Assembly (NCBI GenBank): GCA_964036275.1 | Contig: OZ038434.1 | Span: 32,902,447-32,966,446, forward strand | Source: Litoditis marina | Taxonomy: Eukaryota; Nematoda; Chromadorea; Rhabditida; Rhabditidae | DNA: 64,000 bases | Reading direction: 5' to 3' | In this document: positions 11,654 through 22,613 of the stretch, one piece after another | Layout: each line of letters begins with the position of its first letter | Position numbering within the stretch: position 1 is the first letter of the stretch | The notes under the pieces: generated by a model | Told to the model about the DNA's origin: nothing | Database searches by the model: none | What the model saw: the letters and a program-made list of their open reading frames with translations, nothing else | Made by a program: the position numbers and the translations under genes

Positions 11654-14600
11654 GAACTGCTAGTTCATGTTGGCTCTACATTTGTTCACATTCCTTCCTT
11701 GTGCAACTTCGTTGTTTTTTGCATCAGGGATTCCGACAGCTGATTTGTTTCCAAAATCTCTTGACAGCCATTTGCTTCTCAATTTGAGAACAAATGAGCT
11801 TATGGCCGAGCAAGTCGGTTATGCTGCTTTGCTTGAAGAAGAATGTTCGATGGTGAAATTGTGTAAGTGGGGTCACGTAATATTTGTTTTTCTTAGTCTT
11901 GTCTTCGCTGTATATGGCAGGGGAATCGGGTAGTGGTTGGTCCAATTCGTGAATATAAAATTATATCGGAACAAAGACGTGCTTTGTAGCTTCGTGCCAT
12001 TTTGTGTTTCTATGTATCATACAGTCCCTAAGTCAAAATTGTTTCAACTCGACTCTGCGACAAACATCGTACCCCTGTTCATCATACAAGTTGATTATAC
12101 ACTACTCACAGGTGGAGCCATTTTGTGTTTCTATGTATCATACAGTCCCTAAGTCAAAATTGTTTCAACTCGACTCTGCGACAAACATCGTACCCCTGTT
12201 CATCATACAAGTTGATTATACACTACTCACAGGTGGAGAAAAGGGACTGCGTAACTAGAAAGTCGATTCTTAAAGAAATTTTTTCATGAAAATCAATCGA
12301 AAATTTACATCATGCAATGTTTACTGTTGTATTTCACTCTTAGAAGTTATTTGTTTGTTTACATGGTTTTTCCAGTTTACGAGCCGTTTATCAATGGATT
12401 GGCTCTCAAAAAAGAAGCGGACCGTCTGCGGAGACAGCTTGTGCAAACTGAAAGTTTAGAGCAGTCCAAGGTAATTCAAAAAATGAACAATCGTCCAACA
12501 CTCACAGTTATGCAGATGTTTTAGATATTTTCATTACTAGCGAATACGGTGAATGGTTTTGGTTCATAGTTTGATCTTCTAGTTTGACTCGACTGGGTTT
12601 GTAGTTTGAATTCGTTGTGTTTTGTCAGATTGCGTGAAATATGTAGCATACTGAACTCACGCAACAAAGTAACTAGGATGACTTCCTAGAAAAGCCATTA
12701 CATCTGCTACGTCAGATTATTTTTTCATAACTGATACATACGCATAGATCACGTTTTAATTACTCGGAAACTTGAAGTATGTATTCAAAATAACTCATTA
12801 GTTCAGAACTTTGGAATGTGTAGAGAATCGGTCATGTTCAAACACTGTATTTGTAGATCTTTGACGCTGTTTATGAGAACATATTCACCGAACATAAAAA
12901 GCATATGACCGATGTCTTCACCCGGTATGCCAATGAAACGAAGAAAAGGTCAGTATTTTTGTTTGTAACAGATAGTCAGAAAATAAAAATTCACAATTTT
13001 GAAGAGAGTAGAACTAGAATAGACTGTACTACCAAAACGTACAACAAGTTTTCGCGTTATAAAGTTCAAGAATACCAAAATGGTCACAGGAGTTAAATGT
13101 AACTGAAAATATACCTTTTTGCTAACGAATTTGACATTTGAATGAACGAACAAAATCGTGTAATTGGGTGCCCGTGTTGAATTCTAACAGTATTTATATA
13201 TTCAGAAAATTCTGGTGTATTTGCTAATGTTTTCTTTCAGTCGTCCTGAAGAACATATGTTGGAGTTCATCGGAATAGACACAATAGCAATTGGAATCGT
13301 ATTTTCGATGGCCGGAGCTTTCATTGAAGAAAAGATTACAGAAATGTTCGGCTCGAGCACTGTAAGACCATCAAATTTCCGCATTATTCATAGAACAATA
13401 TGTATCAATTGTGTACAAAAATAGTGATTATTGTAATTAGGTGCCTACCAATTGAAACTATTGTCAGATAATTACAATCAACTATGATTCAGGATCGCAA
13501 CGCTCAAATTCGGGAAGAACGACAAATGCAAGAGATTGATGACCGATTCAACAAAACCGCAACAACCTTACTGAGGTAAACAGTCATTTATTTACTTAGT
13601 CTTTACTTTTCCATCTCTACATTCTTATTAGGTAATATGGATGGCAGTATAATAAGATATCGAATAACTTTGCTCTAATATACACAGATATCGAGGTACT
13701 TTGCTCTCTTCTATAAGTATCTTTCAACTTGTGACGTATTGATGCAACAAAAGACAGTAGTACGGTTGGTAGATCATTTGTTTCAAATCCCCGTGGAGTC
13801 CACGGAAAACCAAAATGGGTGTAAAATCAGCAGTTAAATGGGATATAGAATAACTCTGTTCTCTTTAATGTATATGTTCATACTCGTGACGTATTGAAGC
13901 AACAAAAACAATAGTACGGTTGATAGATCATTTTTTTTCAAATCCCCGTGGAGTCCCACGGAAAACCAAGATGAGTGTAAAATTAGCAGTAAAATGGGAT
14001 ATAGAATAATTGTGTTCTCTTTAATGTGTATGTTGATACTTGTGATGTATTAAACCAACAAAAAACAATAGTACGGTTGGTAGGTCAATTTTTTCAAATC
14101 ACCGTGGAGTCCCACGGAAAACCGAAATGGGTGAAAAATTAGCAGTAAAATGGGATATAGAATAATTTTGTTCTCTTCAATGTATATGTTCATACTCGTG
14201 ACGTATTGAAGCAACAAAAAACAATAGTACGGTTGGTAGATCATTTGTTTCAAATCACCGTGGAGTCCCACGGAAAACCAAAATGAGTGTGAAATTAGCA
14301 GTAAAATGAGATATAGAATAATTTCGTTTTCTTTTATGTGTACGTTGATACTTGTGATGTATTAAACCAACAAAAAACAATAGTACGGTTGGTAGGTCAA
14401 TTTTTTCAAATCACCGTGGAGTCCCACGGAAAACCGAAATGGGTGAAAAATTAGCAGTAAAATGGGATATAGAATAATTTTGTTCTCTTCAATGTATATG
14501 TTCATACTCGTGACGTATTGAAGCAACAAATAACAATAGTACGGTTGGTAGATCATTTGTTTCAAATCACCGTGGAGTCCCACGGAAAACCAAAATGAGT

Positions 14601-17257
14601 GTGAAATTAGCAGTAAAATGAGATATAGAATAATTTTGTTTTCTTTTATGTGTACGTTGATACTTGTGATGTATTAAACCAACAAAAAACAATAGTACGG
14701 TTGGTAGGTCAATTTTTTCAAATCACCGTGGAGTCCCACGGAAAACCGAAATGGGTGTGAAATTAGCAGTAAAATGGGATATAGAATAATTTTGTTCTCT
14801 TTAATGTATATGTCCATACTCGTGCCGTATTGAAGCAACGAAAAACAGTAGTAAGGTTGGTAGATCAATTTTTTCAAATCGCCGTGGAGTACCACGGAAA
14901 ACCGAAATGGGTGAAAAATCAGGCCGTATTTACTTTTTCCATTGTTGTGTACCAAATAGTGCATGAACAACATGCTTGATTGACAGTGACAATTATTTTA
15001 ATTGTTTTTATTACAGTTTTCGCATCGATTCTGTTCTGAGGTCGCTCAGATCATTCATAGAAGAGAAGGTAGAGGAATCCGTAGATGAACTGTTTGTGGC
15101 GGGAAAAGCGTCGGACCCGTTACTTGTAGACCAGAAGGGCTCTCTTTGGGACCTCATTCGTAACAACTTCGGAAATCGGTTTGAAGGTAAACTTTGTAAC
15201 TTAATCAGAATTGTTGAGCAAGAGTAAAAATTGGTCTGGTCTGAGCTCTTCAACGTAATAGTGAAAGTAGATTTGGTCAAAATGAAAATTAACAAACACT
15301 CTTTGAAAACTTCCATAAATAATAATTCACGACGGTTGTCTATTCGCATATATTATAAGTTATGATTGGTTCACTATTTTGTTCAGATTCTCTTCTCAAC
15401 CAATTCCATGCTCACGCACGTTCTGTTATCACAGCCGAAGTGACTACAATGAACAATAAACACCTGTTTGTCAAGGTGAGATTGGTATGAGATTGCATTG
15501 ACAGTTTGCATAGGGTAATATCGTTATCAAAATGTATTAGGAGTATAAAACAGAGCAATTACATAGTACTGCTTGCAGCTGAAACCACACTGGACTTCAT
15601 GATTACTAGCTTAATCTATCTAACAATCACAATCAGTTTAAGCTTGCTCAAACGTATACGTTTTTGTAGAACAGTCGATAGTTTTCATGCTCAAACAAAT
15701 GAGACCAACATGCGCGTTACTTACCGTCGAAACCCGGAAAAATACAGAAAATACAAAAAGACAAACTAGAATTTGATTGGGGTGAATGAATGAAAATATC
15801 ATAGTCTATATCCATTTTAAATGAAATGAAGAACAATTGTTCAAGATCTATAAATATTTACAGGTGTGTTATCCCACCGTTGACAAAAGTACGGTGAGCT
15901 CGCTACTCCAAATGGTCCCATCTGGCCAGTTCGATCGCGACCAGAGACATTTCGTGTATCCGAATCTTCCTCATTTTTTCGTAGCAAAATGGCTAACAAA
16001 TAATGTGGCCGATTTGAAAGTCTTTTCAAAGTCTTTTGCTTGTAAAAAACTGGGAAATGTTGACCTATGCCCGGAGTTTTTTGCCCAAGAAGACAACTGC
16101 GCACTCGATATGAAGAAAAGAAAAGGGTGTGTCTACAACTCAGTTGAAGTGGATAAGTCGGTTAGTCATTCATATATCAACAAGTGAAATGCGCAAAACG
16201 CAAAATAAACGTGAACTATCATTAAAAAGTTGAATGTAATGTATGATATCGGTGAATTCGTTGCAGTAGCGTATTAATCCCAGTTTCTGATGTGTAAGAA
16301 CGCTCAATTCACATATGCTGTCAAAACATGCGCGACGTCTAATTTTATCGTACGAGTACATTGTTTTTCATAATAACAATGTAGACTAAAACGTAGTGGT
16401 GATGAAATATAGAAACAACTTACTATTCGCATACATGCGAAATGCAAGAGAAGTCATTTATCCTGTTTTGTAGTTTGTGCTGGTGAGAAACATGGTCTCG
16501 AAGCAAGTAATCGCGACTACCAGTGCACGAGGTCAATTGGAACATCCGTACTTACATCCTGAACCTATCTCCCTACCTGGCCAGGTGTTCTCGGTTCAAC
16601 TTCCTTCAGATACGAGTCTGAGAATTGGTCATACGCTGATCAAGAGCAGAATTTCTGTGGTCGATCACATCAGTTTTGCAAGTTATGGAAACGTGAGTAA
16701 AACTAATTCGGGTTGTAGGGGCATTGTGATGTTTGTTTCAAAAAGTTCTAGCTGTTAGTATCAACCTAAAAATTAAACTTTCCAAGAGTTTTTCACTCCT
16801 TCACCACATATTTCTCTCCGCACTCCCGATCTAACTTTCAGTTTCGAGTACATGAAAATGGAATTAAACTATTCGTTCAGAGCAACGTTGTACTGTTTAA
16901 CGGAGTACTGTAGAAACCCACGTGCACATGAAACGGTCGTCTTAGTCAGCTGACCAGTGAACATATTTACAAGGCTATTTCTGTATTAAAATCAGTCAGC
17001 CAATCGACCTAGTCACCAGGGTACTTCTGTAATATAATCACACAAACACAATGAAATAAACATACTTTCAGGTTCCTAATATGACCGATTACGTCGAGAG
17101 AAGCGGAAGAATCAGCAATCTCCACTCATCTTTCACTATAGAGACATATACTGTACTATTTTGTGTTGTATTCATTCTTTTCGTTCTACAGTGCGGAGTC
17201 ATTTTTGCCGTTTACCGTTACTTCGCTCGGAGAATGGTAAAACGCCTCAATCTCTGA
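11654..17257 (+). CDS. Gene A, copy 1: single-pass type I membrane protein, envelope/fusogen-like layout
   Basis: CDS exons are 11667-11862, 12025-12111, 12146-12232, 12376-12470, 12857-12948, 13241-13361, 13493-13575, 15017-15186, 15387-15475, 15864-16160, 16474-16692 and 17072-17257. All phases agree and the total is 1,722 bp (573 residues). The acceptor at 11653 lies 13 bases before the ATG, as at nematode trans-splice sites. The product opens with a signal peptide (MLALHLFTFLPCATSLFFAS). Charged helices follow, then a basic stretch (ETKKRSRPEE) and a hydrophobic Gly/Ala segment (IAIGIVFSMAGAF). A coiled-coil-like region, an ectodomain with clustered Cys (FACKKLGNVDLCPEF, EDNCALDMKKRKGC) and a span near residue 540 complete it. 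This order resembles class I viral-type envelope proteins, but no family is recognised. It may instead be a host membrane protein. Confidence 0.75.
11996..12237 (+). repeat. In-frame tandem duplication of gene A exon 2 (121-bp unit, two copies)
   Basis: Two identical 121-bp units each contain a complete 87-bp exon (12025-12111 and 12146-12232) with CATACAG acceptor and CACAG/GTGGAG donor. The exon is phase 1 to 1, so duplication adds 29 residues without shifting the frame. Copy 2 has the same pair at 29906-30147; copy 4 has a single unit (exon 45769-45683 minus). Confidence 0.9.
13730..14905 (-). repeat. 156-bp satellite array, 8 units, inside gene A intron
   Basis: Units of 156 bases alternate in two forms, giving a 312-base dimer. 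Each carries CCGTGGAGTCCCACGGAAAA, at 156-base steps from about 13,791 to 14,883. On the minus strand the unit aligns with the 157-bp satellite of the upstream spacer (shared palindrome, CAYTCATTTTGGT-like flank, GATCTACCAACCGTACTA against GATCTTCCTACTATAATA). It is therefore a diverged member of one family in opposite orientation. It fills most of the intron between the exons at 13493-13575 and 15017-15186. Copies: 31,640-32,815, 37,841-39,016 and, inverted, 43,053-44,228. Confidence 0.92.
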
Positions 17258-18411
17258 GAATGAAATGAGTGCCACAGCTTCATAATCGTGAAGAAAACAT
17301 GTTATATAAAAATTGGGTTTTCTGGCTCTTGGAGCAGCCTAAATTTTGTCAATGTGCACGCTTGTATAGTTTCGGTCAACACCACTGAGACCAGGCAGCG
17401 TGCTACTGGATGTTTTCCAAAAAACTGCAAATCTCTGTCAGCAGTTGTCCAGTGTTGTTTAGTCTACATTGTTATTATGAAAAACAATGTACTCGTACGA
17501 TAAAGTTAGACGTCGCGCATGTTTTGACAGCATATGTGAATTGAGCGTTCTTACACATCAGAAACTGGGATTAATACGCTACTGCAAAGAATTCACCGAT
17601 ATCATACATTACATTCAACTTTTAATGATAGTTCACGTTTATTTTGCGTTTTGCGCATTTCACTTGTTGGTATATGAATGACTAACCGACTTATCCACTT
17701 CAACTGAGTTGTAGACACACCCTTTTCTCTTCTTCATATCGAGTGCGCAGTTGTCTTCTTGGGCAAAAAACTCCGGGCATAGGTCAACATTTCCCAGTTT
17801 TTTACAAGCAAAAGACTTTGAAAAGACTTTCAAATCGGCCACATTATTTGTTAGCCATTTTGCTACGAAAAAATGAGGAAGATTCGGATACACGAAATGT
17901 CTCTGGTGGCGATCGAACTGGCCAGATGGGACCATTTGGAGTAGCGAGCTCACCGTACTTTTGTCAACGGTGGGATAACACACCTGTAAATATTTATAGA
18001 TCTTGAACAATTGTTCTTCATTTCATTTAAAATGGATATAGACTATGATATTTTCATTCATTCACCCCAATCAAATTCTAGTTTGTCTTTTTGTATTTTC
18101 TGTATTTTTCCGGGTTTCGACGGTAAGTAACGCGCATGTTGGTCTCATTTGTTTGAGCATGAAAACTATCGACTGTTCTACAAAAACGTATACGTTTGAG
18201 CAAGCTTAAACTGATTGTGATTGTTAGATAGATTAAGCTAGTAATCATGAAGTCCAGTGTGGTTTCAGCTGCAAGCAGTACTATGTAATTGCTCTGTTTT
18301 ATACTCCTAATACATTTTGATAACGATATTACCCTATGCAAACTGTCAATGCAATCTCATACCAATCTCACCTTGACAAACAGGTGTTTATTGTTCATTG
18401 TAGTCACTTCA
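15387..18411. repeat. Inverted repeat around gene A exons 10-11
   Basis: The left arm (about 15,436-16,390) carries part of exon 8 and exon 9 on plus. The right arm (about 17,460-18,411) is its reverse complement with mirror sum 33,847. The spacer of about 1.07 kb holds exons 10 and 11 on plus. Arms differ at few sites, one giving GQFDRDQ against GQFDRHQ. Copy 2 has the same structure at 33,297-36,327. In copies 3/4 the arms extend to over 4 kb. Confidence 0.9.
17687..18411 (-). pseudogene. Inverted gene A fragment (part of exon 8, exon 9)
   Basis: Exon 9 lies at 17983-17687 on minus with intact acceptor and donor. Exon 8 is cut at about 18,411, where the unit ends in 79 bases of filler. Exons 10-11 do not follow on this strand. 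It cannot make a full product. A copy in the second unit has exon 9 at 35893-35597. Confidence 0.75.
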
Positions 18412-19050
18412 TTGTAGTTCGAAACTATGGAGGGAAGATTGACCAAAAGTAAACAAGTTGAACTGGAATATTAGTTAAGGAGAGACAAAAGTGCATAAAT
18501 GGTAGGCTTATAGCCTATTGAGTTCAACTGGCTAATTGACTCTTCCATAGGGAAAGCTACTCCGTGGAGTCCCACGGGACTCCGTGGGACTCCACGACGT
18601 TCCGTGGTTTCCCACGGATCGTGGTTTTCCACGATAGCAACTATTCTGCACAACTTAAATTTCTATTTTTGGTTGAATTGACAATGTAAACACAATGAAG
18701 AGTTGTTGAATTTCTCAAATAATCGTCATACTGAATTATATTTAGCGGTTAAAACAAGAATAAGTACCACAGGTCTGGCTGTTTTCACGTCAACTTGAAA
18801 ATCCCATACTGACTCAGAAAAATTGATTTCAAAACTAATACGTTCACAATTTGTTCACTTTTCCAGATTTTCGTCAGAAACTATGATGTAAACGTGAATT
18901 CATGAGTTTTCTCACTAATTGGTCCTAATGTTACTACAATTCACGAAAAGGAACCTTATGCGAGTCAGTATGTGGGATATATCTTCTCTGTCGATGATTT
19001 CTGAATCATTCATGGACTTTCTGAGCTATTAACCTAATTTTTTTCTACAT

Positions 19051-19123
19051 GTCGTTGTGGTGTAATGGGGTTGGACCATGCCTACCGATCGAATGGAGTC
19101 GGGTTCGATTCCGGTGAGCGCCG
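19051..19123 (+). tRNA. tRNA-like sequence, copy 2
   Basis: Identical second copy of the tRNA-like sequence at 1142-1214, carried by the 17.9-kb tandem duplication. The same stem mismatches apply. Confidence 0.4.
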
Positions 19124-20039
19124 CTATTTTTGCATTTTGTTGTTGGCTGTGATACTTCAGGACACATCTAACAAATAGATGTAAAATACAATCTTCAGAT
19201 AATGAATATGAGACAGACAATTTTTGAACGAAATCAATGTTTTTGTTCAAGAGAAAACTAATTGACTTAATAACCATTATGGCAATATATAACAAATAGG
19301 TCAATTGCATAATTCACTTACGCATATTGTCAGTAACTAATTGTCGATAACCAGTCCCTTTTATTTCGCCGCCTTCTTTGATTTACGTGATTTATGTACT
19401 AAAACAAGTTCTAATATGAGAAAAAATCAAAATATATAATTTTTCTGGAAAACTGGTTAATTGTGCTCAAGGACGTATGTACTGATGATAATCAGTGTTC
19501 AAAACACTATATTTGACTTTTGGACGTTTTTTGGTCGATGTTTCTGCCACGCGTTCTAGCTGGGAACGCAAATTCGTGGGAATCCACGGAATTCCGTGGA
19601 AGTCCACGGGTTTAAGCATTGGAAAAGGGGCGGGGCTTATATTTAGTATTGGTTGCTAACCAGAGAGAAACTGCTCCCCTCTAAAAAAATGGAATTGGCT
19701 AAAAATTTCAGGGTACGTTGGTATTGGTTTAAGAAGACTATTAGAAGTGATCCTTCATACTAATTAATTATTTTTGAAGTTTAAAACTCTATTATATTTT
19801 TTTAAAACTTTATTTCCAAAAAAAGTCTGGATTTAGCTGAAAACTACAAAATGTACTCGGATTTCATTGAGAAGAGTATTAGTGGGCTTATAACGATTGA
19901 TGTATTTGTTTTCAGTTATCTGATGTCATTCATTACTTTTCAGTACAGCCAGACGACGAACCTTGTTTTGTGCACAGAAACTCGAACGTGAATAGTGTGT
20001 TGAAACCATTTGAACGTTTAACAAATCATTGGAGGTTTA

Positions 20040-20877
20040 TTAGGCATAAGTCATGTTGTTGAAATAATCTGATACAATCTTACTGGTAACTCCATGTTCG
20101 TTGTCGAGTTTTACCATTCTCCGAGCGAAGTATCGGTAAACGGCAAAAATGACTCCGCACTGTAGAACGAAAAGAATGAATACAACACAAAATAGTACAG
20201 TATATGTCTCTATAGTGAAAGATGAGTGGAGATTGCTGATTCTTCCGCTTCTCTCGACGTAATCGGTCATTTTAGGAACCTGGAAGTATGTTTATTTCAT
20301 TGTGTTTGTGTGATTATATTACAGAAGTACCCTGGTGACTAGGTCGATTGGCTGACTGATTTTAATACAGAAATAGCCTTGTAAATATGTTCACTGGTCA
20401 GCTGACTAAGACGACTGTTTCATGTGCACGTGGGTTTCTACAGTACTCCGTTAAACAGTACAACGTTGCTCTGAACGAATAGTTTAATTCCGTTTTCATG
20501 TACTCGAAACTGAAAGTTAGATCGGGAGTGCGGAGAGAAATATGTGGTGAAGGAGTGAAAAACTCTTGGAAAGTTTAATTTTTAGGTTGATACTAACAGT
20601 TAGAACTTTTTGAAACAAACATCACAATGCCCCTACAACCCGAATTAGTTTTACTCACGTTTCCATAACTTGCAAAACTGATGTGATCGACCACAGAAAT
20701 TCTGCTCTTGATAAGCGTATGACCAATTCTCAGACTCGTATCTGAAGGAAGTTGAACCGAGAACACCTGGCCAGGTAGGGAGATAGGTTCAGGATGTAGG
20801 TACGGATGTTCCAATTGACCTCGTGCACTGGTAGTCGCGATTACTTGCTTCGAGACCATATTTCTCACCAGCACGAA
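20040..20877 (-). pseudogene. Gene A 3' exons 10-11, copy 2, long tail
   Basis: Second copy of the displaced 3' exons: 20877-20659 and 20279-20040, ending in the tail NNMTYA. It differs from the first only in the flanking intron, where bases near 20,328-20,345 agree better with the plus-strand gene A copies than with copy 1. Confidence 0.7.
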
Positions 20878-21181
20878 CTATAAAACAGGATAAATGATTT
20901 CTCTTGCATTTCGCATGTATGCGAATAGTAAGTTGTTTCTATATTTCATCACCACTACGTTTTAGTCTACATTGTTATTATGAAAAACAATGTACTCGTA
21001 CGATAAAGTTAGACGTCGCGCATGTTTTGACAGCATATGTGAATTGAGCGTTCTTACACATCAGAAACTGGGATTTTCAACAAATTCGCTTCTGCAACAA
21101 ATTCACCGATATCATACATTACATTCAACTTTTTAATGATAATTCACGTTTATTTTGCGTTTTGCGCATTTCACGTAATGG

Positions 21182-22613
21182 TGTCTGTAATCTTGATAAC
21201 ACCTGTTTTACGTGTACCCCAGTGTAGTTGCTATGTACTTTAACAGTTTTCCGTGGACTCCCACGGCTCACGAAATTTTACTTTTCTAGATAGGAATTGC
21301 TATGATACTGAAGAAAATCGATAAAACAGGTTTATCATTACGAACTCATCATTCTCACTATTAATATGAAGTCTAACATTCCCAAAATCAGTTGCAATAG
21401 TTTCTTCGTGGGATCCCACGGTAGTTAAAAAATCTCACCTCTCCAGATTATGAAAGAAGACTATTCGTTCTCCGTGGGATTCCACGATGGGGGAAAATTT
21501 TCATTTCCAAATGAAATTGTTCTGATACTAAATTAATTGACAACAATGTAGTTAGCCTTAATATACTCACAACATTTTCTGTCATCTAAACTCCAACCTC
21601 CTTGTGAAGTTTTCAAGTAGTTTTCCGTAGTATTCCACGATACACGAAATTTATACTTCCCAGAATAAAACTGGGTGGTATATTCAACATTAGACACAAT
21701 TCTCGTGGTTGAGGACAGACAGACGAGAGAGGTTCAATATACCTTCTCTTTAACAGTGACAGCTCCGCGTTTCGAGTGTGTACGAGCCTCTCTTGATTTA
21801 CTCCGCTGCATAAGGTGAATCAGGCCGTCTTCGTATGTAACAATAGTAGCCAAGCGCAGTCCGTAGATGGAAACTGTAAGAATTTGTTGGACAATTATTA
21901 CAGTATTCACGAAAAAATGTGTAAAACTCGAATTTCAAGTGTACAATGTGCTAAAGTCACCATTGAAGTTACTGAAAAAATCGATGAGTTACCCTCTTTT
22001 TTCATTTTGTTTTTGTTTTCAGTATTCACCAAACAAAGTGTACTTTGTGCAGAGCTCAAAGCTCACGTTTTCGGAAAAAAAAGATTAACACTTCTATTAT
22101 TCAATAGTTGAATATACCACCCAGTTTTATTCTGGGAAGTATAAATTTCGTGTATCGTGGAATACTACGGAAAACTACTTGAAAACTTCACAAGGAGGTT
22201 GGAGTTTAGATGACAGAAAATGTTGTGAGTATATTAAGGCTAACTACATTGTTGTCAATTAATTTAGTATCAGAACAATTTCATTTGGAAATGAAAATTT
22301 TCCCCCATCGTGGAATCCCACGGAGAACGAATAGTCTTCTTTCATAATCTGGAGAGGTGAGATTTTTTAACTACCGTGGGATCCCACGAAGAAACTATTG
22401 CAACTGATTTTGGGAATGTTAGACTTCATATTAATAGTGAGAATGATGAGTTCGTAATGATAAACCTGTTTTATCGATTTTCTTCAGTATCATAGCAATT
22501 CCTATCTAGAAAAGTAAAATTTCGTGAGCCGTGGGAGTCCACGGAAAACTGTTAAAGTACATAGCAACTACACTGGGGTACACGTAAAACAGGTGTTATC
22601 AAGATTACAGACA
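21182..22613. repeat. Inverted repeat around gene B exon 8, copy 2
   Basis: Same structure as at 3272-4703: two arms of about 500 bases with a loop of about 435 bases that carries gene B exon 8 on minus (21873-21743). Confidence 0.85.

Larger units (their letters stand above)
581..18490. repeat. Tandem amplicon copy 1 (about 17.91 kb)
   Basis: Everything from about 581 to 18411 recurs from about 18491 to 36321 at a constant offset of 17,909-17,910 bases. Only scattered differences exist, for example near 1771-1830, 2418-2440, 4907 and 12456. It contains truncated gene B (minus), the satellite spacer, full gene A (plus) and an inverted gene A fragment. Bases 18412-18490 are filler found only at this junction. 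It could be a real recent tandem duplication or two haplotypes joined by an assembler; the scattered differences argue against simple double-counting of one sequence. Confidence 0.9.

Noticed and set aside
14050..14973. Repeated minus-strand frames reading GLHGDLK...YQPYY in the intronic array
   Set aside because: They come from the 156-bp satellite, recur at exactly 312 bases, and have no splice context or start of their own.
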